This document shows, one piece after another, positions 44,426 through 52,450 of a DNA stretch of 64,000 nt. The notes beneath the pieces were generated by a model. That model had not been told where the DNA came from. It worked only from the letters and a program-made list of their open reading frames with translations, and ran no database searches. The DNA comes from Defluviimonas salinarum (lineage in GTDB: Bacteria > Pseudomonadota > Alphaproteobacteria > Rhodobacterales > Rhodobacteraceae), in assembly GCF_026013545.1 (NCBI RefSeq), contig NZ_JAPDOG010000007.1:1-64000 (forward strand), given 5' to 3'. Within the stretch, counting starts at the first letter, position 1. Every line of letters starts with the position of its first letter. Position numbers and translations under genes: made by a program.

Positions 44426-44905
44426 TCAGCGCCACCAGCGCCGCGACGTCGCGGCCTCGATCCGGTCGGCAAGCTTGTGCCGCGCCTCCGGCGACATCTG
44501 GGAAATCCGCTCGACCAGGAGCCGCTGGCCAAGCTCGAGCCGCTGGGCGGTGCGCGCACCCTGTGCCGCCATCGCCGCTGAGACCGCGGCCGGGTCCCAG
44601 GGCTCCGCCCGCAGCGAGGCCACGAGCCGCTCGAAATCGCCGCGCGCCTCGCGCCGCATGTCCCGGAAATCGGGCCTGGCAGCGAGGAAGGCGTCACGCA
44701 GGGCGGCCCGGTCCTCGCGGCTCAGCGCCTCGGTGAAGGGTCCGAAACCCACGTCATGCGGGCGCCAGTGGCCACCGCCGCGATGATGCCCGGCCACCGA
44801 CCCGGCGATCACCGCCACGACGAAGAAGTTGAGCCCGAGCGAGGCGATGAGCGCCCACTTCAACCAGCCCCCGCCGCGCTTTCCGGTCTTTTCCGGTTCA
44901 GCCAT
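44426..44905 (-). CDS. Periplasmic metal sensor-like protein (CnrX/CpxP-like)
   Basis: 159 residues: one N-terminal membrane helix (about 15-36) and a periplasmic helical domain of the heavy-metal sensor / CpxP-Spy type (LSREDRAALRDAFLAARPDF, MSPEARHKLADRI). His residues in HHRGGGHWRPHD just after the helix could bind metal. It is third in an operon after a sigma factor and a small membrane protein, the order of Cnr-type metal-responsive systems. ATG 44905 is chosen because GGGAG lies 8 bases upstream; ATG 44911 and GTG 44914 overlap the previous stop and are alternatives. Confidence 0.75.
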   Translation of the reverse strand: MAEPEKTGKRGGGWLKWALIASLGLNFFVVAVIAGSVAGHHRGGGHWRPHDVGFGPFTEALSREDRAALRDAFLAARPDFRDMRREARGDFERLVASLRAEPWDPAAVSAAMAAQGARTAQRLELGQRLLVERISQMSPEARHKLADRIEAATSRRWWR

Positions 44906-44910
44906 GCTCA

Positions 44911-45282
44911 TCACTCCCCAACCACCAGCGCCGCGAAATCCTCGGTCCCCGGCATCAGCTCGACCGACGCGATGGGCTCCAGACCCAGAATATCGCCGCC
45001 ATAGGACGCCGGATCGGCGATGCCCGCATAGCCGATCCAGAGACCCGCCGCCGTTGCGGTGACGAGCCCGCCGAGCCCCTGCCAGCCGCCGAGCGCCTGC
45101 GCGAGCCGCGCCCTGAGCGGCACCCGGGGCACCTGCGCCGCAACGGGCCGCGCCACGTCCTGCACCTGCCGCGCATCCGCGTGTATCCGCGCCAGAAGCG
45201 CCTCCGTGGGCACCGGCGGCTCTCTCCGCGCCGCTTCGAAGAAGGCTTCCAGCCGCTCGTCTGTCCGGTCCGTCTCAGCCAT
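44911..45282 (-). CDS. Small single-pass membrane protein, putative anti-sigma factor
   Basis: 123 residues: an acidic N-terminal cytoplasmic part (ERLEAFFEAARREPPVPTEAL), one membrane helix (about 73-93) and a short periplasmic tail. Size, topology and position directly after an ECF sigma gene (8-base overlap) and before a periplasmic metal sensor match anti-sigma proteins such as CnrY. No conserved zinc-binding anti-sigma motif is present, so the call rests on context. Confidence 0.6.
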   Translation of the reverse strand: MAETDRTDERLEAFFEAARREPPVPTEALLARIHADARQVQDVARPVAAQVPRVPLRARLAQALGGWQGLGGLVTATAAGLWIGYAGIADPASYGGDILGLEPIASVELMPGTEDFAALVVGE

Positions 45283-45859
45283 CGTCAAACCCCAGTTCCT
45301 CGCGCTTGCCCGCCAGCGCCTCCGCCAATCCCCGCTTGCCGCGTGCGACAAGGCTTTCGACCGCCTCGACGCCCACCTCCATGATCTCCGCTATCTCGGG
45401 ATTGGCGAGCCCTTCGAGATGGCGCAGCACCACCGCCTGGCGCTGCCGTTCCGGCAACCGCATCAGCGCTGCCTCGAGCGCCGCCGCCCGGTCCTGGGCG
45501 ACAAGCCCGGCCACGGCCCCCGGCCGCTCGTCCGCCGGATCGGCCGCGGCGTCGAGCGGCAGCGTGCGCCGCCGCCGCAGCCGGTCGGTGGCGAGGTTGG
45601 CCGCGACCCGGTAGAGCCAGGTCGAGACCCGAGCCGCACCGCCCTGCCAGTCCGGCGCGAGGCGCCAGAGCCGCAGCATCGCCTCCTGCGCCACGTCCTC
45701 GGCCTCGGCCGGATCGGCGAGCATCCGCGCCGCGACCCGGTAGGCCACTGGCGCCAGCCGGGCGGTCAGAATCCGCGCGGCCTCCGGATCCCCGTTGCCG
45801 TAGAGGATCAGGAGCGCCTCGTCCGAGGCCTCGGCCAATGCGTCGATTGCGTTGCCCAT
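45275..45859 (-). CDS. ECF-type RNA polymerase sigma factor
   Basis: 194 residues with sigma region 2 (AEDVAQEAMLRLWRLAP, the core-binding and -10 segment) and region 4 (LPERQRQAVVLRHLEGLANPEIAEIMEVGVEAVESLVARG). It begins an operon with a membrane protein and a CnrX/CpxP-like sensor, so it is probably released by a periplasmic metal or envelope signal. The ATG at 45859 matches related proteins best; a frame to 45886 is open but lacks a ribosome site. The downstream gene overlaps its stop. Confidence 0.85.
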   Translation of the reverse strand: MGNAIDALAEASDEALLILYGNGDPEAARILTARLAPVAYRVAARMLADPAEAEDVAQEAMLRLWRLAPDWQGGAARVSTWLYRVAANLATDRLRRRRTLPLDAAADPADERPGAVAGLVAQDRAAALEAALMRLPERQRQAVVLRHLEGLANPEIAEIMEVGVEAVESLVARGKRGLAEALAGKREELGFDDG

Positions 45860-45937
45860 CGGCGGAATGGCTAGCCTCAAACCCATGAAACCGCAATCGC
45901 CGCCCGCCCCAGTGCCGGGGCGGGCGGCGCGTCATCA

Positions 45938-46552
45938 TCACTCGGTGCCACCCTCTTCGCCCGTGGCCGCATCGGGCGCGAACATGCGGTGCATGGCGCC
46001 GCGGCGACCCATCCACTCATGCACTGCGTCGAACTCGTCCGCGCTCACCGCGCCGTCGCCATCAGCATCGGCAAAGCCGAACATCCGCTCCGGCATCGGC
46101 ATCGCCAGCATCTCGGCCGCGCCGAGCTTGCCGTCGCCATCGAGATCGCGCGATTCGAGCATCCGCTTGGCCATGACCTCGGCGCGCGCCTGCATTCGCC
46201 CGGCGATATGCGCCGACAGTTCCTCGGCCGAGATCAGGTTGTCGCCGTCGGCATCGAGCCCGGCGATCTCGGCCTGACGGTGGGCGCGGAACTCCTCCTC
46301 GGTAATCTTGCCGTCGCCGTCAGCATCGAGTTCCGCGAAGTCGAGCCCGGAACCGGCCATCATGCCGCCCATCCCCATCATGCCGCCCATCATCCCATGG
46401 CCCGGCATGTCGTGCATCATGCCGCGCATCTCGTGCCCGGACATGCCGCCGCGCCCGAAGCCGCGGTCATGCGCCGCGAGGACGGTCGGTGCGACGAGTG
46501 CCGCGGCCCCGACCGAAAGCGCCAGCGCTGCGAGAATGCTGTTCCTGATCAT
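45938..46552 (-). CDS. Secreted EF-hand protein with a Met/His-rich segment
   Basis: 204 residues with a signal peptide (cleavage after VLA, about residue 26). Residues about 34-66 are Met/Gly/His-rich (HEMRGMMHDMPGHGMM), a composition common in copper-binding proteins. Four EF-hand loops follow: DADGDGKITEEE, DADGDNLISAEE, DLDGDGKLGAAE and DADGDGAVSADE, all with Asp at positions 1, 3 and 5 and Glu at 12. It should bind calcium in the periplasm. AAGGA precedes the ATG. It is encoded just upstream of the sigma/sensor operon on the same strand and may belong to its regulon. Confidence 0.85.
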   Translation of the reverse strand: MIRNSILAALALSVGAAALVAPTVLAAHDRGFGRGGMSGHEMRGMMHDMPGHGMMGGMMGMGGMMAGSGLDFAELDADGDGKITEEEFRAHRQAEIAGLDADGDNLISAEELSAHIAGRMQARAEVMAKRMLESRDLDGDGKLGAAEMLAMPMPERMFGFADADGDGAVSADEFDAVHEWMGRRGAMHRMFAPDAATGEEGGTE

Positions 46553-46579
46553 GCTCGATTCCTTTCCGTTGCAAGAACC

Positions 46580-46596
46580 GGGCGGCCGCGCCGCCC
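46580..46596. other. Perfect hairpin upstream of the EF-hand gene
   Basis: GGGCGGC, three loop bases, GCCGCCC: a 7-bp perfect stem about 30 bases before the EF-hand start codon, likely in its 5' leader. It could influence translation or mark the end of the convergent-free space; no function is evident. Confidence 0.35.
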
Positions 46597-46715
46597 TCTG
46601 ATATGTAAAACGCGCGGGCCGGGCGGTTCCGTCGGGCGCGGGGCCGAAAAAAGCGCGGCGGGGTATCGCACTCCCTGGGTTCGGTGCTAGATGCTGGACA
46701 TCAGGAGACGCGACC

Positions 46716-47114
46716 ATGACCGATGTGACGATCGAACCCGAGGACGACCGCCCGGTGAAGCCGGCGCTCCTGCGCGGCTGGCGCCGGCGCTGCCCGGCCT
46801 GCGGCGAGGGCGCGCTTCTGAAGGGCTACCTGAAGGTGCGGGACGCCTGCCCCGCCTGCGGCGAGGCGCTGCATCACCAGCGCGCCGATGACGGGCCGGC
46901 CTATGTGACGATCCTGATCGTCGGCCACCTGATGGCGCCGCTGATCGGTTGGGCCTTCGTCGAGTTCCGGCCCGACCCGCTGGTGCTGTCGGGGATCTTC
47001 GCGACCGGCTGCGTCGCGCTCTCGCTCTATCTCCTGCCGCGGATCAAGGGCATGTTCGTGGCCCTGCAATGGGCCAAGCGGATGCACGGGTTCGGCGCGG
47101 GCAGCGATGTCTGA
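46716..47114 (+). CDS. DUF983 membrane protein
   Basis: 132 residues. An N-terminal zinc-ribbon-like pair CPACG ... CPACG (about residues 27-31 and 46-50) is followed by two membrane helices. This matches DUF983, a small family linked by context to cytochrome or envelope functions in alphaproteobacteria; its biochemical role is unknown. Its last 8 bases overlap the start of the NUDIX gene, so the pair is translationally coupled. Confidence 0.85.
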   Translation: MTDVTIEPEDDRPVKPALLRGWRRRCPACGEGALLKGYLKVRDACPACGEALHHQRADDGPAYVTILIVGHLMAPLIGWAFVEFRPDPLVLSGIFATGCVALSLYLLPRIKGMFVALQWAKRMHGFGAGSDV

Positions 47115-47787
47115 GGCCGCCTCCCCGCCGATCCGCGACGCGGCGACGGTGCTTCTGGTGCGCCGCGACGGGAACGAGCCTGCGGTGCTGATGGGCCAGC
47201 GCGGCGCCGGCGCGGCCTTCATGCCAAGCAAGTACGTCTTTCCCGGCGGCGCGGTCGACGCGGCCGATGCCTCGGTGCCCTTCGCCTCCGAACTCGCGCC
47301 GGGCTGCCTCGCGCGCATCGCCGACTTCGCGGCACCCGGCCTCGGCCCGGCGCTCGCCGCCGGGGCGATCCGCGAGCTCTGGGAAGAGACAGGGCTCATT
47401 CTCGGCGCGCCGGGCGCCTGGCCCGGACCGGTTCCCGAGGGCTGGCGCGACTTCGCCGCGACCGGCCACCTGCCGGCGGCGGCGGCGCTCAGCTTCGTCT
47501 TCCGCGCGATCACGCCGCCGGGCCGGCCGCGCCGCTTCGACGCGCGCTTCTTTCTCGCCGATGCCGCGGCGATCGCCGGCGACCCGGACGATTTCGCCCG
47601 CGCCTCCGACGAGCTCAGCCACCTGCACTGGGTGCCGCTCGGCGCGGCGCGGCGGCTCAACCTGCCGTTCATCACCGAAGTGGTGCTGGGCGAGGTCGCC
47701 GCGCACCTGAAGGGCGCGCCGGTCGAGGACGGTGTGCCGTTCTTCGACAATTCCGGCTCCGTTCCGGCCTTCCGGCGGCTCGTCTGA
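47107..47787 (+). CDS. NUDIX hydrolase
   Basis: 226 residues. The NUDIX box is visible around GAIRELWEETGLIL (about residues 84-97) with the R-E-x-x-E-E-T-G core, preceded by MPSKYVFPGGAVD. It is of the larger NUDT7/19-like class (CoA or nucleotide diphosphate hydrolysis); the substrate is not determinable. Coupled to DUF983 by overlap. A GC-rich hairpin repeat follows its stop before the convergent EamA gene. Confidence 0.88.
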   Translation: MSEAASPPIRDAATVLLVRRDGNEPAVLMGQRGAGAAFMPSKYVFPGGAVDAADASVPFASELAPGCLARIADFAAPGLGPALAAGAIRELWEETGLILGAPGAWPGPVPEGWRDFAATGHLPAAAALSFVFRAITPPGRPRRFDARFFLADAAAIAGDPDDFARASDELSHLHWVPLGAARRLNLPFITEVVLGEVAAHLKGAPVEDGVPFFDNSGSVPAFRRLV

Positions 47788-47832
47788 TCCGGTCGAGCGC
47801 GCGGTTCCCGCGCGCATGATCGCGTCTCGCGC

Positions 47833-47900
47833 CCCTTGCTTTCGCAAGGGCCGCTCGGGTTTGCCTCCGGCAGGGATACTTTGAAAAAGAAGAAAGCACG
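47833..47900. repeat. Dispersed hairpin element, variant copy 4
   Basis: CCCTTGC, loop TTTC, GCAAGGG at 47833-47850, then GCCTCCGGCAGGGATACTTTGAAAAAGAAGAAAG. Similar hairpin-plus-A-rich tails occur downstream of genes in many Rhodobacterales. It lies between the convergent NUDIX and EamA genes and could terminate both. Confidence 0.5.
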
Positions 47901-47934
47901 GGGCCTAGCGGCAGGTTAAAGGGGAAGAGGCGCA

Positions 47935-48828
47935 TCAGCCGAACGTCAGAACGATCACAACGACCGAAGCGACGACGAGCGCCATGCCTGCGGCTTCGCG
48001 CGGGCTCAGCCTTTCGCGGAAGACGAGCGCAGAGGCGAGGAGCGTGAAGACGATCTCGATCTGGCCGAGGGCGCGGACATAGGCTGCGTTCTGAAGCGCG
48101 AAGGCCGCGAACCAGCCAAGCGAGCCGAGCATGCCGGTAAGGCCCACGAGCGCGGTGCGGCGCCAGCGGGCGAGGACGCGGGCGATCTCGCCTTTCTCGC
48201 GCCACGCGAGCCATCCCGCCATCGCCACGGTCTGCAGCGCGGTCGCCGCGGCGAGCGCGAGGAGCGCGCGGATGAGGAACGGCAGCGGCATCAGCTCCAG
48301 CGTCGCGCCGCGATAGCCGATCGCCGAGAGCCCGAAGAGCGCCCCCGCCGCGATCCCGTAGAGCGCCGGCCGGCCCAAGAGCCGCGAGCCCCGCGCCGGC
48401 GCCTTCGACAGAAGAAGCACGCCCGCGAAGCCGAGCGCGATGGCGAGCCAGCCGACCCCGCCCACCGCTTCGGCGAGGAAGAGCGCCGAGAAGAGCGCCA
48501 CCTGCACCGTTTCGGTCTTGGTGAAAGCAACGCCCACGGCGAAGTTCCTGAGCTGGAAGAGCGCCACGGTCAGCATCGTCGCGACGATCTGCGCGAGCCC
48601 GCCCATCGCGACGTAGCCCCAGAAGGCCGGCGCCGGGCGCGGCAGCGCGGTCCCGGTCGCCGCCAGAGCGAGCATCGCGACGCAAGCCGCCACCGGCGCC
48701 GCGAAGAGGAACCGCGCGAAGGTGGCGCCGCCGGTCGAGAGCCCCGCGCCCCGGAGCTGCTTTTGCAGCATGAAGCGCAGTGTCTGCAGGGCCGCGGCGG
48801 CCAGCGTGAGGATCACCCAGAGGCTCAT
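47935..48828 (-). CDS. DMT superfamily transporter (EamA domains)
   Basis: 297 residues with about ten hydrophobic helices in two EamA repeats; the start MSLWVILTLAAAALQTLRFMLQ is a typical first helix. AAGGGGG precedes the ATG at 48828; a GTG five codons earlier is possible. Substrate unknown. It is unrelated in context to the other EamA gene at 2436. Confidence 0.88.
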   Translation of the reverse strand: MSLWVILTLAAAALQTLRFMLQKQLRGAGLSTGGATFARFLFAAPVAACVAMLALAATGTALPRPAPAFWGYVAMGGLAQIVATMLTVALFQLRNFAVGVAFTKTETVQVALFSALFLAEAVGGVGWLAIALGFAGVLLLSKAPARGSRLLGRPALYGIAAGALFGLSAIGYRGATLELMPLPFLIRALLALAAATALQTVAMAGWLAWREKGEIARVLARWRRTALVGLTGMLGSLGWFAAFALQNAAYVRALGQIEIVFTLLASALVFRERLSPREAAGMALVVASVVVIVLTFG

Positions 48829-48864
48829 GCCCCCTTCTGGCACGGCCCCGGGGCGCGGGAAAGC

Positions 48865-49752
48865 TCAGCGCAAGGGATGCGGCACCGGATCCTTCGGCTT
48901 GACGAGGTAGCGCCGGAAGATCTCGCCATAGGAGGCGAAGACGTAGTTGTCGTTGCGGCGCAGGAACTCCGCCCGGTTGGCGGCGTAATGTGCGGGCAGC
49001 CGGTACCAGGCCATGCCGGGCTTGCTGTGATGCACGACATGGAGGTTGTTGTTGAGGAACAGGAACGGCAGCACCCCGCCGCGCTCGACGATCACCGAGC
49101 GGCCGCGCGCGAGGTCATGGGCGCGGTGCTCGAGGAAGGTGCGGATCTTCAGGATCGACATGCCGGCATAGGCGGCGGTGAAATAGGCCCAGAACGGCAT
49201 CGCAGCGGCAGCGATCCAGAGTGTGACGAGCGCGAGCCCCGCGCCATGCAGCGCCCAGTCCCGCGCGATTGCCCGGTCGCCAGCGTGGATCGCCCGGAAA
49301 TCGCTGCGCAGGAGCGCCACGACCGAGATCGCCGGGCCGAGCACCATTCGCCCCAGAAGCGTGTTGTTGATCCTGAGGAGCAGCTTCAGCGCCCCCGGCA
49401 GCCGCGCCCAGACCGTCGGGTCGAGATAGTTCGATTCCGGATCGTCATAGGGATCGGTGAGGTGCTCGTCGCGGTGATGCGCGAGGTGCAGGTCGCGGAA
49501 CCGGCCATAGGGATAGAACAGCCCGATCGGCAGGAACACCAGCGCCTCGTTGAGCGGCCGCGAGCGGAACGGGTGGCCGTGCAGCACCTCGTGCTGGAGC
49601 GAGGAGTGCAGCGTCACCGCGAGCGTCAGCGCCACCATTGCGAGCGGCAGCGACCAGGCGGCGAGCCAGAGTGTCGCGCCGGCCCAGACAAGGTAAACCG
49701 CGCCGATGAGCGCGAGCGTCGGCCATTCGACGGCAGGGGTCCGCTCAGCCAT
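48865..49752 (-). CDS. Fatty acid desaturase family protein
   Basis: 295 residues, membrane-bound, with the three di-iron histidine boxes: HEVLHGHP (about 53-60), HLAHHRDEH (about 88-96) and HVVHHSKPG (about 237-245). Members introduce a double bond into fatty acyl chains or hydroxylate/ketolate related lipids. The gene overlaps the stop of DUF2061 by 8 bases and forms an operon with it, divergent from an XRE regulator. A second, different desaturase is at 61983. Confidence 0.88.
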   Translation of the reverse strand: MAERTPAVEWPTLALIGAVYLVWAGATLWLAAWSLPLAMVALTLAVTLHSSLQHEVLHGHPFRSRPLNEALVFLPIGLFYPYGRFRDLHLAHHRDEHLTDPYDDPESNYLDPTVWARLPGALKLLLRINNTLLGRMVLGPAISVVALLRSDFRAIHAGDRAIARDWALHGAGLALVTLWIAAAAMPFWAYFTAAYAGMSILKIRTFLEHRAHDLARGRSVIVERGGVLPFLFLNNNLHVVHHSKPGMAWYRLPAHYAANRAEFLRRNDNYVFASYGEIFRRYLVKPKDPVPHPLR

Positions 49753-49963
49753 GAGTCTGCCCCCCGGACCGGCCCCAGCCGATGCGCGCCCAGACCCGCT
49801 CATAGGCGACGTAGCAGGTGAGCCCGATCAGCGTGTTCACCAACGCCATCGCGCCGCCCACTGCGGCTGAGCCGGTCATCGCGAGTCCCACGAGGGACAT
49901 CGTCAGAAGCCCCAGCGCGTTCCAAAGAATTGCCTTTAGAATCGTACGTTTGCCAGTGTCCAT
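49745..49963 (-). CDS. DUF2061 membrane protein
   Basis: 72 residues with two membrane helices (LGLLTMSLVGLAMTG and MALVNTLIGLTCYVAYERVW). The ending Y-E-R-V-W-x-R-I-x-W is the DUF2061 hallmark. Function unknown. It leads the desaturase operon, across 100 bases from the divergent XRE gene. Confidence 0.88.
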   Translation of the reverse strand: MDTGKRTILKAILWNALGLLTMSLVGLAMTGSAAVGGAMALVNTLIGLTCYVAYERVWARIGWGRSGGQTHG

Positions 49964-50027
49964 TCACGCACCTTTCCCCTGTCCCCAGCTAGCCCCGGAT
50001 CGGTGTGATTGCGAATTCCGAATATGA

Positions 50028-50056
50028 TTAACATTTTTCATCATCCGTGATATCTT
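50028..50056 (+). promoter_or_regulatory. Putative promoter of the XRE gene, start point at or near the ATG
   Basis: TTAACA (50028-50033), 17 bases, TATCTT (50051-50056). Transcription would begin 6-8 bases later, at about the ATG at 50064, giving a leaderless mRNA. No Shine-Dalgarno sequence is present in front of that ATG, in agreement. Confidence 0.45.
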
Positions 50057-50063
50057 TCATCAC
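50047..50063. promoter_or_regulatory. Putative XRE operator
   Basis: GTGAT, seven bases, ATCAC: perfect arms that end at the base before the XRE start codon and cover the -10 box and start site. TTTCATCA occurs at 50036-50043 and again at 50055-50062, 19 bases apart, close to two helical turns. Both features fit an autorepressor site that may also control the divergent DUF2061-desaturase operon. Confidence 0.5.
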
Positions 50064-50927
50064 ATGCGCAAGAATATCGACAAACGCGACCGCGCCGGCC
50101 TGTTTCGCGACCGTCTCGCCCGGGCGATGGCGGAGAAGGAGACGACCCAGAGCGGCCTCGCCCGCGCCGTCGGCGTCGACCGCTCGACCATCTCTCAGCT
50201 CCTCACCGGCCAGGGCGCGCGGCTGCCGAACGCCCAGGTCGTGGCCGAATGCGCCGCGGCGCTCGGGGTCTCGGCCGACTGGCTCCTCGGCCTCACCGAA
50301 CGGCCGGAGCGGCTCGCCGACCTGCTCGCGACCTCGCTGACGATGACCGAGGCGCCTCGAGCGCTGATCGACGAGACCATCTTCGGCTGGCACCAGGAGG
50401 CGGCGGGCTACAAGGTGCGCCATGTGCCGGCGACGCTGCCCGACATGCTCAAGACCCGGGCGATGCTCCGCTGGGAATACGAACCCCAGCTCGGCCGCAC
50501 CGCCGACCAGGCGATCGGCGCCTCGGAGGACCGGCTGAACTGGATGGCGAAAGCGGGGTCGGATTACGAGATCGCGCTGCCCCGCCACGAGATCGAGGCC
50601 TTCGCCCGCGCCGAGGGCTATTATCGCGGCCTGCCGGCGGCGATCCGCGCCGAGCAGATCGCCCGGCTGAAGACGCTCTACGCCCAGCTCTACCCCTCGC
50701 TCCGGATCTATCTCTTCGACGCGCGGCGCGTGTTCTCGGCCCCGGTGACGGTGTTCGGCCCGCTTCTCGCCGTGCTCTATCTCGGCCGCCACTACATCGC
50801 CTTCCGCGACAGCGCGCGGGTGACGAGCTTCTCGGGCCATTTCGACTGGCTGGTGCGCGAGGCCGAGGTCGGCGCGCGCGACTTTCCGGGCTTTCTCGAC
50901 GGGCTCGCCCGCGACGCCGGGCCCTGA
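50064..50927 (+). CDS. XRE family transcriptional regulator
   Basis: 287 residues. A helix-turn-helix_3 domain covers about residues 13-75 (QSGLARAVGVDRSTISQLLTG). The long C-terminal part has no recognised ligand domain but is conserved in related alphaproteobacterial regulators (EALALP-like EIALPRHEIEAFARAEGYY). It is divergent from DUF2061 and a fatty acid desaturase, so membrane lipid composition is a likely target. There is no ribosome site in front of the ATG. Confidence 0.85.
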   Translation: MRKNIDKRDRAGLFRDRLARAMAEKETTQSGLARAVGVDRSTISQLLTGQGARLPNAQVVAECAAALGVSADWLLGLTERPERLADLLATSLTMTEAPRALIDETIFGWHQEAAGYKVRHVPATLPDMLKTRAMLRWEYEPQLGRTADQAIGASEDRLNWMAKAGSDYEIALPRHEIEAFARAEGYYRGLPAAIRAEQIARLKTLYAQLYPSLRIYLFDARRVFSAPVTVFGPLLAVLYLGRHYIAFRDSARVTSFSGHFDWLVREAEVGARDFPGFLDGLARDAGP

Positions 50928-51016
50928 GCCGGGCCCGCCCTTTCCCCGCATTCCGCCGCTGGAGAACCGCCCGGCCCGTGCTAGACTGCGCGCGGCCATC
51001 AGTGCGGGCGCGCGGC

Positions 51017-51802
51017 ATGGGTACAGAGACCTTCTCGGCCATCTTCGGGGACTGGGGAACGATCGTCCTCAGCAGCGCCGCGATTCTCGTCGCCGCGGTC
51101 GTGCGCGGCTTTGCCGGGTTCGGGTTCTCGCTGATCTCGATCACCGCGATCTCGCTCTTGATGCCGGTAGCGCAGATCGTGCCGACGATCTTCCTGATGG
51201 AGATCCTCGCCTCGCTGAACCTGCTGCCGGGAATCTGGCGCGAGATCGACTGGCGCTCGCTGCGCTGGGTGCTTCTCGGCTACGTCGCCGGGCTGCCCAT
51301 TGGCACCCTGGTTCTTGTCAGCCTGCCCGAGGCACCCGCCCGGATCGCGCTCGGGCTGGTGGTCATCGCCGCGGCCATCCTGATGCTGAAGGGGTTCCGG
51401 CTCGCCCGCCGGCCCGGCTCCTCCGCGAGCACCGGCATCGGGGCGGCGTCGGGACTGCTCAACGGGGCCTTCGGGGTCGGCGGCCCGCCGGTCGTGCTGT
51501 TCTATTTCTCCGCTCCCGGCGCCGCGGCGATCGGGCGGGCGTCGATCATCTTCTACTTCTTCTGTTCGGACCTGCTGGGCGCGGGCTATTTCGCGACCCA
51601 GGGCTTGATCACAGGACGGAGCTTCATCCAGCTTGGCTTCTGGCTACCGGCGCTCCTGCTCGGCGTCTGGCTCGGCGCGCGTAGTTTCCGGCGCACCGGC
51701 GAGGACGTGTTCCGGCGCTGGGTGCTGCGGATCCTGATCGCGCTGGCCGCCCTCGTGGTAGCCCAGAGCGTCGCGACCGGCGGCTCGCCCGCCGCTTCGT
51801 GA
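51017..51802 (+). CDS. Sulfite exporter TauE/SafE family protein
   Basis: 261 residues with about eight membrane helices and the repeated family signature: GFAGFGFSL near residues 36-44 and GLLNGAFGVGGPP near 151-163. TauE/SafE proteins export sulfite or organosulfonates; the exact substrate cannot be read. The ATG at 51017 was chosen as the only start that gives the normal N-terminal helix. It is 90 bases after the XRE gene on the same strand. Confidence 0.88.
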   Translation: MGTETFSAIFGDWGTIVLSSAAILVAAVVRGFAGFGFSLISITAISLLMPVAQIVPTIFLMEILASLNLLPGIWREIDWRSLRWVLLGYVAGLPIGTLVLVSLPEAPARIALGLVVIAAAILMLKGFRLARRPGSSASTGIGAASGLLNGAFGVGGPPVVLFYFSAPGAAAIGRASIIFYFFCSDLLGAGYFATQGLITGRSFIQLGFWLPALLLGVWLGARSFRRTGEDVFRRWVLRILIALAALVVAQSVATGGSPAAS

Positions 51803-51844
51803 GACGGAGCCCCCACAGCGGAGCGGGAGACGCTTCCGAGCCGG

Positions 51845-52351
51845 TCAGATCGGCTGGAGCCCCGCCGGATCGTAACCGTTGAACTTCAGCACGTCCCTCG
51901 CCGCCTGCATCAGGTCCGGCCGCACCTCGGGCGTGCGTGACAGGACGCGGCCGAAGCGGCCCGAGGGCGTTCCGATCACCGCCACCCGGTAGTCGGCATC
52001 GACCCAGAGCACCCAGAGCTCGGCCGGGCCGCCGGCCTCGTCCCGCGTGATCCGCCCCGGCCCGGTCACCACGGCGTCCGTCGCCAAGGCGCGCGCGCCG
52101 CTCGGGCCGCAGGCCGTGCCGGTGACCCGGTAGCGCCCCGGCCCGGTCGGCGCCCAGGTCTCGGCCAGCGGGCCGCAGCGCGCCTCGTCGCCGTAAGCGG
52201 CGGCAACGTGCCAGACATCGACGAACCGCGCCGGATCGAAGGCCGCCGACGAGGAGATCAGCGCCGCACCGTCGCGGTAGCCGGTCGCCGGAGGCGGCGG
52301 CGCCGCGCAGGCGGCGAGGGCGAGGCAAAGCGCGAGGGCGCGACGGGGCAT
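51845..52351 (-). CDS. Lipocalin family lipoprotein
   Basis: 168 residues with signal and lipobox LAAC (residues 12-15: MPRRALALCLALAAC). The mature part has the lipocalin opening FDPARFVDVWHVAA (G-x-W replaced by D-V-W) and the closing YRVAVIGTPSGRFGRVLSRTP, as in Blc-type outer-membrane lipocalins that carry lysophospholipids or similar. Convergent with the TauE gene and divergent from the GlxA regulator. Confidence 0.78.
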   Translation of the reverse strand: MPRRALALCLALAACAAPPPPATGYRDGAALISSSAAFDPARFVDVWHVAAAYGDEARCGPLAETWAPTGPGRYRVTGTACGPSGARALATDAVVTGPGRITRDEAGGPAELWVLWVDADYRVAVIGTPSGRFGRVLSRTPEVRPDLMQAARDVLKFNGYDPAGLQPI

Positions 52352-52450
52352 GGCGGTCTCCTACCGAGTCAGGCCGACACACTCCGCGAGCCGCGGCGCC
52401 GGCACAAGCCGGGTTGCGCGCGATCGCTGCACGAAATACGAAACCGCTTG

